From an uncultured Eubacteriales bacterium (lineage in GTDB: Bacteria > Bacillota > Clostridia > Christensenellales > CAG-917): 7,530 nucleotides of DNA. Shown piece by piece: positions 1-5,689 of the stretch; position 1 is the first letter of the stretch; every line of letters starts with the position of its first letter. The DNA is taken from positions 1-7,530 of the forward strand of contig URTQ01000074.1 of NCBI GenBank assembly GCA_900550855.1. Reading direction: 5' to 3'. Both the position numbers and the translations under genes were made by a program. The notes under the pieces are model-generated. The model was not told the origin of the DNA. It saw only the letters and a list, made by a program, of their open reading frames with translations, and made no database searches.

Positions 1-25
1 TGTAGTGAACGAAGTGAGCGTAATA

Positions 26-52
26 GCGATTGTTGCGCATTGCGCCAATCGC
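26..52. other. Strong imperfect hairpin near left edge
   Basis: GCGATTG (26-32) pairs with CAATCGC (46-52). After a TT bulge, GCGC (35-38) pairs with GCGC (42-45) around an ATT loop, giving 11 pairs. It lies in a stretch without a credible gene. Frame 1 is open from the left edge to a TGA at 127-129, but the peptide is basic, contains SER repeats and matches no family I recognise, so I do not call it coding. The stretch 1-129 may be a dispersed intergenic repeat; that is inference. Confidence 0.5.
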
Positions 53-90
53 GTCAGCAATGGGTACTAAGTCCGCCTGTAAGATACGAT

Positions 91-117
91 AAAACCGCAA
101 TAAAAATTGCGGTTTTT
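91..117 (+). terminator. Perfect 11-bp stem-loop, bidirectional terminator-like
   Basis: AAAACCGCAAT (91-101) and ATTGCGGTTTT (106-116) are exact reverse complements around an AAAA loop, and the plus strand continues in T. The minus strand also ends in TTTT. No gene feeding it is visible inside the window; on the plus strand it would end a gene lying to the left of position 1. Confidence 0.65.
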
Positions 118-169
118 GAGTGTCAATGACGAACAAAAAGGAGCGTCTTTTTAAGCCGAAAAGGGGGCA

Positions 170-199
170 GGCGTCCACGGGGATTTGAACCCCAAACAA
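170..199 (-). other. Orphan tRNA T-arm-like element
   Basis: The minus strand reads GGGG-TTCAAAT-CCCC, a canonical T-stem and TTCAAAT T-loop, followed by GTGGACGCC. A real tRNA would need a matching 5' acceptor strand, an anticodon arm and a D arm upstream on the minus strand. The roughly 70 nt there (higher plus coordinates) are A/T-rich and show none of them, and no CCA follows. It is therefore a fragment or mimic, possibly a scar of integration at a tRNA gene. Translated minus-strand peptides across it are an artefact of this motif. Confidence 0.4.
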
Positions 200-374
200 A
201 AAAACATTTGGACAAGTGCGGCAAGTTATTGAAAAAGTGGAGGATTATGGTATATAAAAACATTGAAATATTGAAATATAGAGCGAAGGCAAAGGACAAG
301 TTTGTTGAGGCGTAGGATAACCCTACGGTTTTCCAAGATAAAATATTGTTCATATGTTTCTGTACAAAAACGTG
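200..374. other. A/T-rich intergenic stretch without a gene
   Basis: I see no supported gene. The one recognisable structure is a small stem-loop, CGTAGG (311-316) with CCTACG (322-327), followed by GTTTT. It could be a weak plus-strand terminator, but the stem is only 6 bp. The minus-strand open frame here runs through the T-arm-like element and has no family resemblance. Confidence 0.4.
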
Positions 375-403
375 TTTACTTATTAATATTCACGTGATAT
401 AAT
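375..403 (+). promoter_or_regulatory. Sigma-A promoter of tldDE
   Basis: The -35 is TTTACT (375-380). A 17-nt spacer leads to a perfect -10 TATAAT (398-403), preceded by TG at 395-396 (extended -10). Transcription should start near 410, leaving a short leader of about 26 nt with the ribosome binding site AAGGAGAGG (418-426) before the ATG at 436. Confidence 0.8.
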
Positions 404-435
404 AGTTGATCAAAGAGAAGGAGAGGCTTTCTTTT

Positions 436-1773
436 ATGATTGAATTCAAAAAAGGTTTTTATGCTGACGTCCGCACCGAGGACCGCAGCCGGACCATTAT
501 TTCTTATACAGACGGTATTTTGCAGGAAATGAAGACCAGCGTCGAATGCCGCGCATTTCTGCGGGTATATGACGGCAGGATGTGGTATTATGCATCCGTG
601 ACCGACCTTGCGCATCTGCAAAATACGCTTGACGGTCTTTATGCGGCTGCCACACCCAACGCGCAGATCCTCGATGACCCTGTTGTCCGTCGCTTTGAAC
701 GCAATCGGGACACGGCGATCCGCTTTGCCGACTGCTCCGTGCGTGACATTCCCGCCGGGGAAAAACAGGCGCTTCTGCTGTCATATCTGCCACTGCTCTC
801 GGAGGATTCCTGTGTCACCACACACAAAGGCTTATACCTTGACCGCAACAGCCTGTTTCGCTTTCAGTCCAGTTTCGGAGCGGATGTCACGTATGATTAT
901 CAGACTTGTGGGCTGTCCTTCACCTGTAGCATGACGGAAGGTGAAAAGAAGTTCACGGACTCATGGCAGAAGGGTGCGACCCGCTTTGACGAGCTGAAAG
1001 GACTGAATGACGAGCTTCGTGCCGCCGTTGCGGAGCAGGCGTATTTTATGCGCAATTCCGTACCGGTCACACCCGGAAAATATCCGGTCGTCCTTTCGCC
1101 AGAAGCAGCCGGGGTCTTTGCGCATGAATCATTCGGGCACAAGTCCGAATCCGACTTCATGCTCTCGGACCAATCAATGCGCGATGAGTGGCAGCTCGGC
1201 AAAACCGTCGGCTCGCCCATTTTATCTATTGTTGACAGTGGCTCCGTCTCTGGCTGCGGATATGTCCCGTATGACGACGAGGGAACCCGCGCACGCAAGA
1301 ATTATCTAATCAAAAACGGCGTACTGGCAGGACGGCTGCACAGTGTACAGACTGCCACCGCACTCGGTGAGTCTCTTACCGGCAATGCACGTGCGACCGA
1401 CTGTACATTCGAGCCGATCGTGCGCATGACGACCACATATATTGAGGGTGGTGATCTTGATTTTGATCAGCTGATCGCCCCGATCAAAAATGGGTATTTT
1501 ATCAAAACCATCAACCACGGAAGCGGCATGAGCATCTTCACCATAGCCCCCAGCCTTGCTTACGAGATCGTTGACGGCAAGCTGGGGCGCCCGGTACAGA
1601 TCAGCGTGCTGACAGGTTCCGTGTTTGAAACGCTCGGTCTGATAGACGGTCTGACACATGACGTACACTTGCTTTCATTTGTGACAGGCGGCTGCGGCAA
1701 GATGGAACAGATGAATCTGCCCGTCGGTTTCGGCGGTCCGTACGTCCGCGTTTCGTCTATGAATGTACAGTGA
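436..1773 (+). CDS. tldD: TldD-family metalloprotease, catalytic subunit
   Basis: 445-aa zinc-dependent peptidase of the TldD/PmbA (U62) family. With its partner TldE it forms a cytoplasmic protease that cuts unfolded peptides; in Escherichia coli it matures microcin B17 and degrades the CcdA antitoxin. The metal motif HExxxH is present as HESFGH at residues 230-235. The C-terminal GGCGK carries Cys420, at the position of the conserved metal-binding cysteine in family members, inside the family signature GCGK...LPVGFGGP. An in-frame TTG lies 30 nt upstream, but ATG 436 is preferred because AAGGAGAGG sits 9 nt before it. The gene is first in a two-gene operon, 10 nt ahead of tldE. It uses CTG leucine codons often (ten in the first ~200 codons), unlike cysK and mnmA in this window, which suggests foreign origin. 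The natural substrate here is unknown; no peptide-precursor gene is visible. Confidence 0.93.
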   Translation: MIEFKKGFYADVRTEDRSRTIISYTDGILQEMKTSVECRAFLRVYDGRMWYYASVTDLAHLQNTLDGLYAAATPNAQILDDPVVRRFERNRDTAIRFADCSVRDIPAGEKQALLLSYLPLLSEDSCVTTHKGLYLDRNSLFRFQSSFGADVTYDYQTCGLSFTCSMTEGEKKFTDSWQKGATRFDELKGLNDELRAAVAEQAYFMRNSVPVTPGKYPVVLSPEAAGVFAHESFGHKSESDFMLSDQSMRDEWQLGKTVGSPILSIVDSGSVSGCGYVPYDDEGTRARKNYLIKNGVLAGRLHSVQTATALGESLTGNARATDCTFEPIVRMTTTYIEGGDLDFDQLIAPIKNGYFIKTINHGSGMSIFTIAPSLAYEIVDGKLGRPVQISVLTGSVFETLGLIDGLTHDVHLLSFVTGGCGKMEQMNLPVGFGGPYVRVSSMNVQ

Positions 1774-1783
1774 GGTGAGAATC

Positions 1784-2998
1784 ATGGAAAAAGAGTTTTT
1801 GACCGAAACACATCGCTCCGTTACGCTCAATGTCACCGGAGGAAAAATCGACAGCTTCCGTGAGAAAGAAGAAACGACAGGCACTGTCCGCGTATATGAA
1901 AAAGGATGCATCGGTGTTGCCGGGTGTCTCGGAACGCCTGACGAGAACGCACTGACAGACAAAGCCAGAGAGGCTCTGGCACTTGGCATTCCTTATCCCT
2001 GCAAACTCGACGGCGCACTGGAACAGGAAAACCTCAATGAAAAAGAGATTATCCCAGTCTCCAAGCTGATACCCACAATGCAGAGTTTCCTTGACCGTCT
2101 CGGCGATGCCTGTCCTCGTTTCGCCTTTTCAAATAAGATCAGCCTGAATTACAGAAAGACTGAATACCGGAACTCCCTCGGACGTCACCTGACAAGTTCC
2201 GGCAGCAATGTGGACATTCAGTTGCTTGCACAGAATCGTGGATCGGGAAATCTGTTTGATACCTCTTTCGGCTATAAAGGCGCTGACTTTGACCCGGATG
2301 CACTGCTTTCACAGTTCGGAAAAGAATATGATGCGTTTTACACGTCTGCCGACATTACTCCCGGACGCTATCCCGTAGTTATGGATATCAGCGATCTGTT
2401 CGGCGGCACTCTTCAGCATTTTATTGCCGAAATGTACGCTTCCGGTGCTTCGTTGCTCAGCGGAAAACTCGGCAAAAAGGTTTTCTCGGACAGGCTTTCA
2501 CTTAAAAACGATATGAATCCCGCAACAAACCCCGGCGTATGCTTCTTTGATACCGAGGGATGCGTAGCACCTGATCTGCGCCCCACGCTGATCGACAGGG
2601 GAACGCTTGTCGGTCTTCTGACAACGAAAAAATCAGCAGAAAAGCTGAACCTGCCAAACACCGGCACGGCGGCAGCCTCTTATGACGGCGTGCCGACCCT
2701 TGGCTTCAACCGTTTTTATGCAGAGCCGACCGCACCGACACTTAGTGCGCTTGTACCGGGCAAAGCGATCTATATCGTCATGACTTCAGGCGGCGATATC
2801 ACACCCGGCGGTCATTTTGCCTCTCCAGTACAGATGTCTTATCTGATGGAAAACGGCAGATTGGTCGGACGACTTCCGGAGCTGAATATCGGAGGTGATT
2901 TCAGCGACTTCCTCGGCAATGACTACATCGGCGCCGTCAGAGGCGACCCGTCCCCGGACAGTATGCTGTGCGCAGTCGTCATGGACGTGAATATGTGA
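1784..2998 (+). CDS. tldE: TldE/PmbA-family protease partner, non-catalytic
   Basis: 404-aa TldD/PmbA-family protein, the expected partner of the preceding TldD in a heteromeric protease. It shares the fold signature with TldD: both have a YPVV strand shortly before the metal site. Where TldD has HESFGH, this protein aligns to LQHFIA (residues 210-215), so both histidines and the glutamate are replaced. This loss of the zinc motif is what separates TldE/PmbA from TldD. The start is ATG 1784 with AGGTGA (1773-1778) 5 nt upstream; a longer in-frame start at 1763 would overlap the tldD stop and is less likely. The gene is cotranscribed with tldD, shares its CTG-rich codon use, and is followed by a strong terminator. 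By family knowledge TldE shapes the substrate channel; its own role here is inferred from pairing. Confidence 0.9.
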   Translation: MEKEFLTETHRSVTLNVTGGKIDSFREKEETTGTVRVYEKGCIGVAGCLGTPDENALTDKAREALALGIPYPCKLDGALEQENLNEKEIIPVSKLIPTMQSFLDRLGDACPRFAFSNKISLNYRKTEYRNSLGRHLTSSGSNVDIQLLAQNRGSGNLFDTSFGYKGADFDPDALLSQFGKEYDAFYTSADITPGRYPVVMDISDLFGGTLQHFIAEMYASGASLLSGKLGKKVFSDRLSLKNDMNPATNPGVCFFDTEGCVAPDLRPTLIDRGTLVGLLTTKKSAEKLNLPNTGTAAASYDGVPTLGFNRFYAEPTAPTLSALVPGKAIYIVMTSGGDITPGGHFASPVQMSYLMENGRLVGRLPELNIGGDFSDFLGNDYIGAVRGDPSPDSMLCAVVMDVNM

Positions 2999-3087
2999 TT
3001 CTCCGGTATGGTCAGCTTAAAAAGCGAAAAAGTAAAACCGGTCTGCTTCGATCGGAAAAAGAGAGTACAGAGAAATAAAGGTCAAAC

Positions 3088-3127
3088 GACCGACTGCGTT
3101 CGTAAGAGTGCGGTCGGTCATTTTTTC
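3088..3127 (+). terminator. Rho-independent terminator of tldDE
   Basis: GACCGACTGC (3088-3097) pairs with GTGCGGTCGGTC (ending at 3119) through ten base pairs with one G-U. The loop is 12 nt and the stem is followed by ATTTTTTC. It lies 90 nt after the tldE stop and closes the operon. Confidence 0.85.
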
Positions 3128-3256
3128 GTTGATTAAGACAGAAGAAATCATACGCTCCTTATCGTGCAAAAATCCTTTTTGTACAATCGTTAGCGGTTTG
3201 CGATTTCCCAAAGCGAGAGAAGAACAAATCCCTACGGCGATACGCGAAGAAACAAC
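3128..3256. other. Intergenic stretch with an A/T hairpin, no gene
   Basis: No supported gene. The stretch contains an A/T-rich hairpin, GTGCAAAAA (3164-3172) with TTTTTGTAC (3176-3184), loop TCC, nine pairs with one G-T. Open frames on both strands here run through terminators and the tRNA and look like shadows. Confidence 0.4.
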
Positions 3257-3293
3257 AAAAAGGGTAAACTGCCATAAAAACGGCAATTCACCC
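3257..3293 (-). terminator. Second minus-strand terminator downstream of tRNA-Arg
   Basis: GGGTAAACTGCC (3262-3273) pairs with GGCAATTCACCC (3282-3293) in 10 of 12 positions around an 8-nt loop. On the minus strand the stem is followed by five T (plus 3257-3261). It lies only 14 nt beyond the first minus-strand terminator, so the two act in tandem. Confidence 0.65.
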
Positions 3294-3306
3294 CTATTTT
3301 GCATAG

Positions 3307-3355
3307 AAAAAGACACACGTGTCGGAGTTTTATACGCTCCTTTTGCGTGTGTCTT
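3307..3355 (-). terminator. Terminator of tRNA-Arg
   Basis: AAGACACACG (3310-3319) and CGTGTGTCTT (3346-3355) are exact reverse complements. An inner GGAG (3324-3327)/CTCC (3337-3340) stem extends the fold, and on the minus strand a run of T follows the outer stem. It begins 3 nt after the encoded CCA of the tRNA. Confidence 0.8.
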
Positions 3356-3357
3356 GG

Positions 3358-3434
3358 TGGTACACCCAGGCGGACTTGAACCGCCAACCGTCAGAATCGG
3401 AATCTGATGCGCTATCCAGTTGCGCCATGGGTGC
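3358..3434 (-). tRNA. tRNA-Arg (anticodon CCG)
   Basis: Complete cloverleaf on the minus strand. Acceptor GCACCCA pairs with TGGGTGT (G1-U72 wobble). The D stem is GCGC/GCGC and the anticodon stem TCAGA/TCTGA. The loop TTCCGAT gives anticodon CCG, which reads the arginine codon CGG. The T stem is GGCGG/CCGCC with loop TTCAAGT. The discriminator is A at 3361 and CCA is encoded (3360-3358). It has its own promoter upstream and tandem terminators downstream, so it is a single-gene unit. Confidence 0.96.
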
Positions 3435-3463
3435 ATATCGTCGCTTTCGTTTTGTACGCTTGA

Positions 3464-3492
3464 ATTATAGCACACTCGTGCGCATTAGTAAA
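3464..3492 (-). promoter_or_regulatory. Promoter of tRNA-Arg
   Basis: On the minus strand, -35 TTTACT (plus 3487-3492), 17-nt spacer, perfect -10 TATAAT (plus 3464-3469). The predicted start is near 3457, about 23 nt before the mature tRNA. The -35 hexamer is identical to that of the tldDE promoter. Confidence 0.8.
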
Positions 3493-3525
3493 CCCAACGC
3501 AAAATTTTCGGCGTGCAATATTTTG

Positions 3526-3554
3526 GTGACATATCGATAGGTCGGTGATATAAT
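3526..3554 (+). promoter_or_regulatory. Promoter of cysK
   Basis: -35 GTGACA (3526-3531), 17-nt spacer, -10 TATAAT (3549-3554) with an extended TG at 3546-3547. The start should fall near 3561, leaving an untranslated leader of about 125 nt. It is divergent from the tRNA-Arg promoter, with about 35 bp between the two -35 boxes. Confidence 0.8.
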
Positions 3555-3560
3555 AATACC

Positions 3561-3686
3561 GAAAACAAAATTTGTGTTGAATCGTGTCGGAAAAACGGAT
3601 TTTACCATCCGTCAAAGCGGGTTTTACCTTCTGCATAGGCGGATTCGATTGCCCGATTCGTTCGCGCGATTTGGCAGAGGCGTTTT
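3561..3686 (+). other. Long 5' leader of cysK, function unknown
   Basis: About 125 nt of leader lie between the predicted start and ATG 3687. It contains a stem-loop, ACGGAT (3595-3600) with ATCCGT (3607-3612). It has no T-box signature, no terminator U-tract and no cysteine-rich leader peptide. The length leaves room for regulation, but I cannot assign any riboswitch class. Confidence 0.35.
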
Positions 3687-4580
3687 ATGGACAAAAATAT
3701 GCAAGAAAAACTTGACGTATTGTCGAAAAAGATAGGAAATACGCCCGTTGTGTCGCTTGGCGACGGTATATACGGAAAAGTCGAGGGAAACAATCCTGCC
3801 GGCTCGGTTAAGGATAGGGCGGCGTTCTATATGGTTTTGCGCGCGCTCGAAAACGACGATTTGAAAGAGGGCGGCACTATCGTTGAGGCAACGAGCGGAA
3901 ACACGGGCATAGGTCTTTCCTACGTTGCGCGCGAACTCGGTCTTAAAGCCGTTATGGTTATGCCCGAAAGTATGAGCCAACAGCGCAGAGATATGATTGC
4001 CGCATACGGCGCAGAACTTGTGCTTACCCCCGCAAGCGAGGGTATGGCAGGCGCGGTCAGAAAGGCGAAAGAACTTGCCGAAAACGGCGCGTGGCTTGCA
4101 AATCAGTTTGGAAACTACGCAAGCGTAGAGGCGCATTTCTACACAACCGCACCTGAAATCTTCTCGCAAGTTCCGACGGCAAAATACGTCGTTGCGGGCG
4201 TCGGTAGCGGCGGTACGGCTATGGGCGTGAAAAAGTATATCGAGCAAAACGGCATTGACTGCAAAATGGTTGCCGTCGAGCCGCTTTCCAGTCCGCTTCT
4301 CACGCAAGGACACGCAGGCTCGCACAAGATTCAGGGCATAGGCGCAAACTTCGTTCCCGCAATCGTCGATCCGAGCAAATTCGATAAAATCATCGACGTC
4401 GCCGACGACGACGCCATACGCACCGCAGGCGAGATTTACCACAAGTTCGGTATCAAGTGCGGTATCTCGTCGGGCGCGGCTTATTTCGCCGCTCAAACGC
4501 TCAGAAAGCAAGTTGAGGGCGACATCGTGGTCGTTCTTCCCGACAACGGCGAAAGATACCCTCAAAGCCTTTACGAATAA
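3687..4580 (+). CDS. cysK: Cysteine synthase (O-acetylserine sulfhydrylase)
   Basis: 297-aa cytoplasmic PLP enzyme that replaces the acetyl group of O-acetylserine with sulfide to give cysteine, the last step of cysteine synthesis. The PLP lysine is Lys42 in GSVKDR. The substrate loop TSGNTG is at 69-74, the phosphate-binding GVGSGGT at 171-177, and Ser262 in GISSGA is the expected contact to the pyridine nitrogen. QFGN and KIQGIGANFVP are also typical of CysK rather than cystathionine synthases. The protein is slightly shorter than the usual ~305-310 residues, but no domain is missing. ATG 3687 follows AGAGG by 6 nt. There is no cysE next to it, so O-acetylserine supply is encoded elsewhere. 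Leucine is never CTG here, in contrast to tldDE. CysM or a related family member cannot be fully excluded. Confidence 0.93.
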   Translation: MDKNMQEKLDVLSKKIGNTPVVSLGDGIYGKVEGNNPAGSVKDRAAFYMVLRALENDDLKEGGTIVEATSGNTGIGLSYVARELGLKAVMVMPESMSQQRRDMIAAYGAELVLTPASEGMAGAVRKAKELAENGAWLANQFGNYASVEAHFYTTAPEIFSQVPTAKYVVAGVGSGGTAMGVKKYIEQNGIDCKMVAVEPLSSPLLTQGHAGSHKIQGIGANFVPAIVDPSKFDKIIDVADDDAIRTAGEIYHKFGIKCGISSGAAYFAAQTLRKQVEGDIVVVLPDNGERYPQSLYE

Positions 4581-4598
4581 GAGGACGAGCCAAGCGTA

Positions 4599-4627
4599 TT
4601 GACGAATCGCGCGTTCGGTGCTATGAT
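4599..4627 (+). promoter_or_regulatory. Promoter of the zinc-ribbon membrane protein
   Basis: -35 TTGACG (4599-4604), 17-nt spacer, -10 TATGAT (4622-4627) with an extended TG at 4619-4620. The start should fall near 4634, 25 nt before ATG 4659. No terminator separates it from cysK, so some readthrough from cysK is possible. Confidence 0.78.
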
Positions 4628-4658
4628 TTTATAAATCCTTAAACAGAGAGGAATAAAT

Positions 4659-5258
4659 ATGGATTTTCAAAGATACTATGACGGCGTAGGCTTGATCGTG
4701 GAAAACAAAATCAACAATTCCTTTTCCACTTGTCCGCTTTGCGGCGAAATGAAAGTGGACTGGGAAATCGTGTTCGATTTCAAGGGCGAACTCATTTGCG
4801 TGCTTGCAAAATGTCCCCATTGCGGCGGCGTAATCAAGACGATATTCAACTTCAACAACGGCGAAATGCCGTCCTCGTTCACCGTGTCCGATCAAGGCTC
4901 GAACAACCGCAACAACCTCTTGCAAGGCGTCAATTACACGGTGCCGTCGAGTAACCGCAGGTATGAATCGGGCGTTCAAACCGCAACTTCCACGCAAGCG
5001 CAATCCGCAAAGGAAGGCGGCACGGCAGGTTGGGGCGTACTTGGATTTTTCTTCCCGCTCGTCGGTTTTATCCTTTGGCTCGTGTGGAAAGACGATCACC
5101 CCGCAAGGTCGAGAAGCGCAGGAATAGGTTGCCTCGTTTCGGTGTGCCTGAGCGTTTTCGGCGCAATTCTTTACGGCATAATTCTCGGCGTAATTTTGGC
5201 GTCGGGCACGGGTTCTTACTATGCCGCGGTGCTTCCGTTGCTGTCTATGCTGATGTAG
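4659..5258 (+). CDS. Zinc-ribbon protein with two C-terminal membrane helices
   Basis: 199-aa protein of unknown function. Residues 25-55 hold two CPxC knuckles (Cys25/Cys28 in CPLC and Cys52/Cys55 in CPHC), a four-cysteine zinc ribbon. Residues 75-123 are a low-complexity linker rich in Ser, Asn, Gln and Thr. Two hydrophobic segments follow: about 124-143 (GFFFPLVGFILWLVW) and about 154-181. They are joined by a short charged loop, KDDHPARSR. This ribbon-plus-two-helix layout is common among Clostridia, where the C-terminal pair resembles small inner-membrane domains, but no reaction is established. The charged loop has both acidic and basic residues, so topology is uncertain. AGAGAGGA lies 6 nt before ATG 4659. 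It is a single-gene unit with its own promoter and terminator, so context gives no partner. Confidence 0.8.
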   Translation: MDFQRYYDGVGLIVENKINNSFSTCPLCGEMKVDWEIVFDFKGELICVLAKCPHCGGVIKTIFNFNNGEMPSSFTVSDQGSNNRNNLLQGVNYTVPSSNRRYESGVQTATSTQAQSAKEGGTAGWGVLGFFFPLVGFILWLVWKDDHPARSRSAGIGCLVSVCLSVFGAILYGIILGVILASGTGSYYAAVLPLLSMLM

Positions 5259-5274
5259 AAAAACAAGCAAAAAA

Positions 5275-5301
5275 GCAAATCGCACAATTTAGTGTATTTG
5301 C
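5275..5301 (+). other. Imperfect hairpin in the 3' untranslated region
   Basis: GCAAAT (5275-5280) pairs with ATTTGC (5296-5301). After a bulged C, GCAC pairs with GTGT around the loop AATTTA. No T run follows, so it is not itself a terminator. Confidence 0.35.
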
Positions 5302-5355
5302 GCACAGCAAACGGTTTATACGTGTAAATCGTGCAGATAAAACATCGATTCACGC

Positions 5356-5385
5356 AAAAAGCGAAGCAATCTTGCTTCGCTTTTT
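5356..5385 (+). terminator. Terminator of the zinc-ribbon gene, perfect 13-bp stem
   Basis: AAAAAGCGAAGCA (5356-5368) and TGCTTCGCTTTTT (5373-5385) are exact reverse complements around the loop ATCT. It works in principle on both strands, and separates the plus-strand zinc-ribbon gene from the converging XRE gene. Confidence 0.88.
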
Positions 5386-5412
5386 AAGTGCCTCAATCGT
5401 GTCCAAATATGC

Positions 5413-5439
5413 AAAAACAGCACCTTTTCGGTGCTGTTT
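5413..5439 (-). terminator. Terminator of the XRE regulator gene
   Basis: AAACAGCACC (5415-5424) and GGTGCTGTTT (5430-5439) pair perfectly, loop TTTTC. On the minus strand the stem ends in TTTTT. Its first base is the last base of the XRE stop codon, so there is essentially no 3' untranslated region before the stem. Confidence 0.83.
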
Positions 5440-5648
5440 CAAATCTCTTTTCTGCCTATAAGATAGTCCACGCTGACGTCGAAAAAATCCGCAAGTTTCC
5501 AAAGACTTTCAATCGACGGTTCTTTCTTACCGTTGAGCCAGTTGCAGACCGTGCTTTGGTTTACACCGATTCCGTTTGCGAGTTTGCTTTGATTCAAACC
5601 TTCGGATTTGAGCAACTCGTTTATGCGTTGAATTATCAATACTTCCAT
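5439..5648 (-). CDS. XRE/Cro-family helix-turn-helix transcriptional repressor
   Basis: 69-aa DNA-binding protein consisting almost only of one HTH_3 (Cro/C1-type) domain. The first turn-flanking helix is about residues 20-27 (QSKLANGI) and the recognition helix about 31-38 (QSTVCNWL), followed by the family NGKKEPS turn. The C-terminal helices end in VSVDYLIGRK, a hallmark of this family. It has no separate dimerisation or sensor domain. It is divergent from the small membrane protein gene: its ATG (plus 5646-5648) lies one base from the -35 of the opposing promoter. An inverted repeat covering that promoter is the likely operator, so repression of the membrane protein is expected and autoregulation plausible. 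No Shine-Dalgarno is visible; a minus-strand TATAAT ends 6 nt before the ATG, suggesting leaderless translation. Its inducer is unknown. Confidence 0.9.
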   Translation of the reverse strand: MEVLIIQRINELLKSEGLNQSKLANGIGVNQSTVCNWLNGKKEPSIESLWKLADFFDVSVDYLIGRKEI

Positions 5649-5654
5649 ATTGAC

Positions 5655-5660
5655 ATTATA
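5655..5660 (-). promoter_or_regulatory. Putative -10 of the XRE gene, leaderless start
   Basis: Minus-strand TATAAT ends 6 nt before the ATG, so initiation would fall at or next to the start codon. No good -35 exists at 17 nt; TTGAAA (plus 5681-5686) lies at 20 nt. An alternative minus promoter is TTGCCC (plus 5698-5703), 18 nt, TATTAT (plus 5674-5679), giving a short leader that also lacks a Shine-Dalgarno. Confidence 0.45.
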
Positions 5661-5678
5661 TGTCTATGGGCATATAAT
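5655..5678. promoter_or_regulatory. Inverted-repeat operator between XRE and membrane-protein genes
   Basis: ATTATATG (5655-5662), 8-nt spacer, CATATAAT (5671-5678): an exact 8-bp inverted repeat. It spans from the last base of the -35 through the whole -10 of the plus promoter. On the minus strand the left arm contains the putative -10 TATAAT of the XRE gene. A dimer bound here would block both promoters. The repeat is seen directly; the assignment to XRE is inference. Confidence 0.7.
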
Positions 5679-5689
5679 ATTTTCAATAC

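Larger units (their letters stand above)
5650..5678 (+). promoter_or_regulatory. Perfect consensus promoter of the small membrane protein gene
   Basis: -35 TTGACA (5650-5655), 17-nt spacer, -10 TATAAT (5673-5678): both hexamers match the sigma-70/sigma-A consensus exactly with optimal spacing. The start should be near 5685, 41 nt before ATG 5726. So strong a promoter ahead of a small membrane protein implies a repressor; the divergent XRE gene is the obvious candidate. Confidence 0.88.

Noticed and set aside
69..79. AAGTCCGCCTG matching the 3' half of the tRNA-Arg T-arm, considered as an attachment site pair around tldDE
   Set aside because: The two copies are in inverted orientation and only 11 nt long, so they cannot be simple direct-repeat attL/attR; a chance match is plausible. 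No integrase gene is present.
123..353. 76-aa minus-strand open frame
   Set aside because: It runs through the T-arm-like element (giving the tell-tale GSNPR peptide) and through the hairpin region; no ribosome site and no family resemblance.
406..435. TTG start extending TldD by 10 residues
   Set aside because: It would place the start before the ribosome site; ATG 436 has AAGGAGAGG at proper spacing.
3017..3475. 152-aa minus-strand open frame, and plus frames 3108-3407 and 3319-3540
   Set aside because: They translate straight through the tRNA-Arg and its terminators. Peptides such as GGLEPPTVR and SSPPGCT are known products of reading tRNA genes as protein.
3561..3686. T-box or cysteine leader peptide before cysK
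   Set aside because: No T-box consensus or antiterminator/terminator pair is visible, and the possible short frames contain no cysteine codons.
3624..4565. 313-aa minus-strand open frame opposite cysK
   Set aside because: It is the antisense shadow of cysK, which has all PLP-enzyme motifs, a promoter and a ribosome site.
4629..5285. 218-aa minus-strand open frame opposite the zinc-ribbon gene
   Set aside because: It is antisense to a gene with clear zinc knuckles, membrane helices, promoter and terminator.
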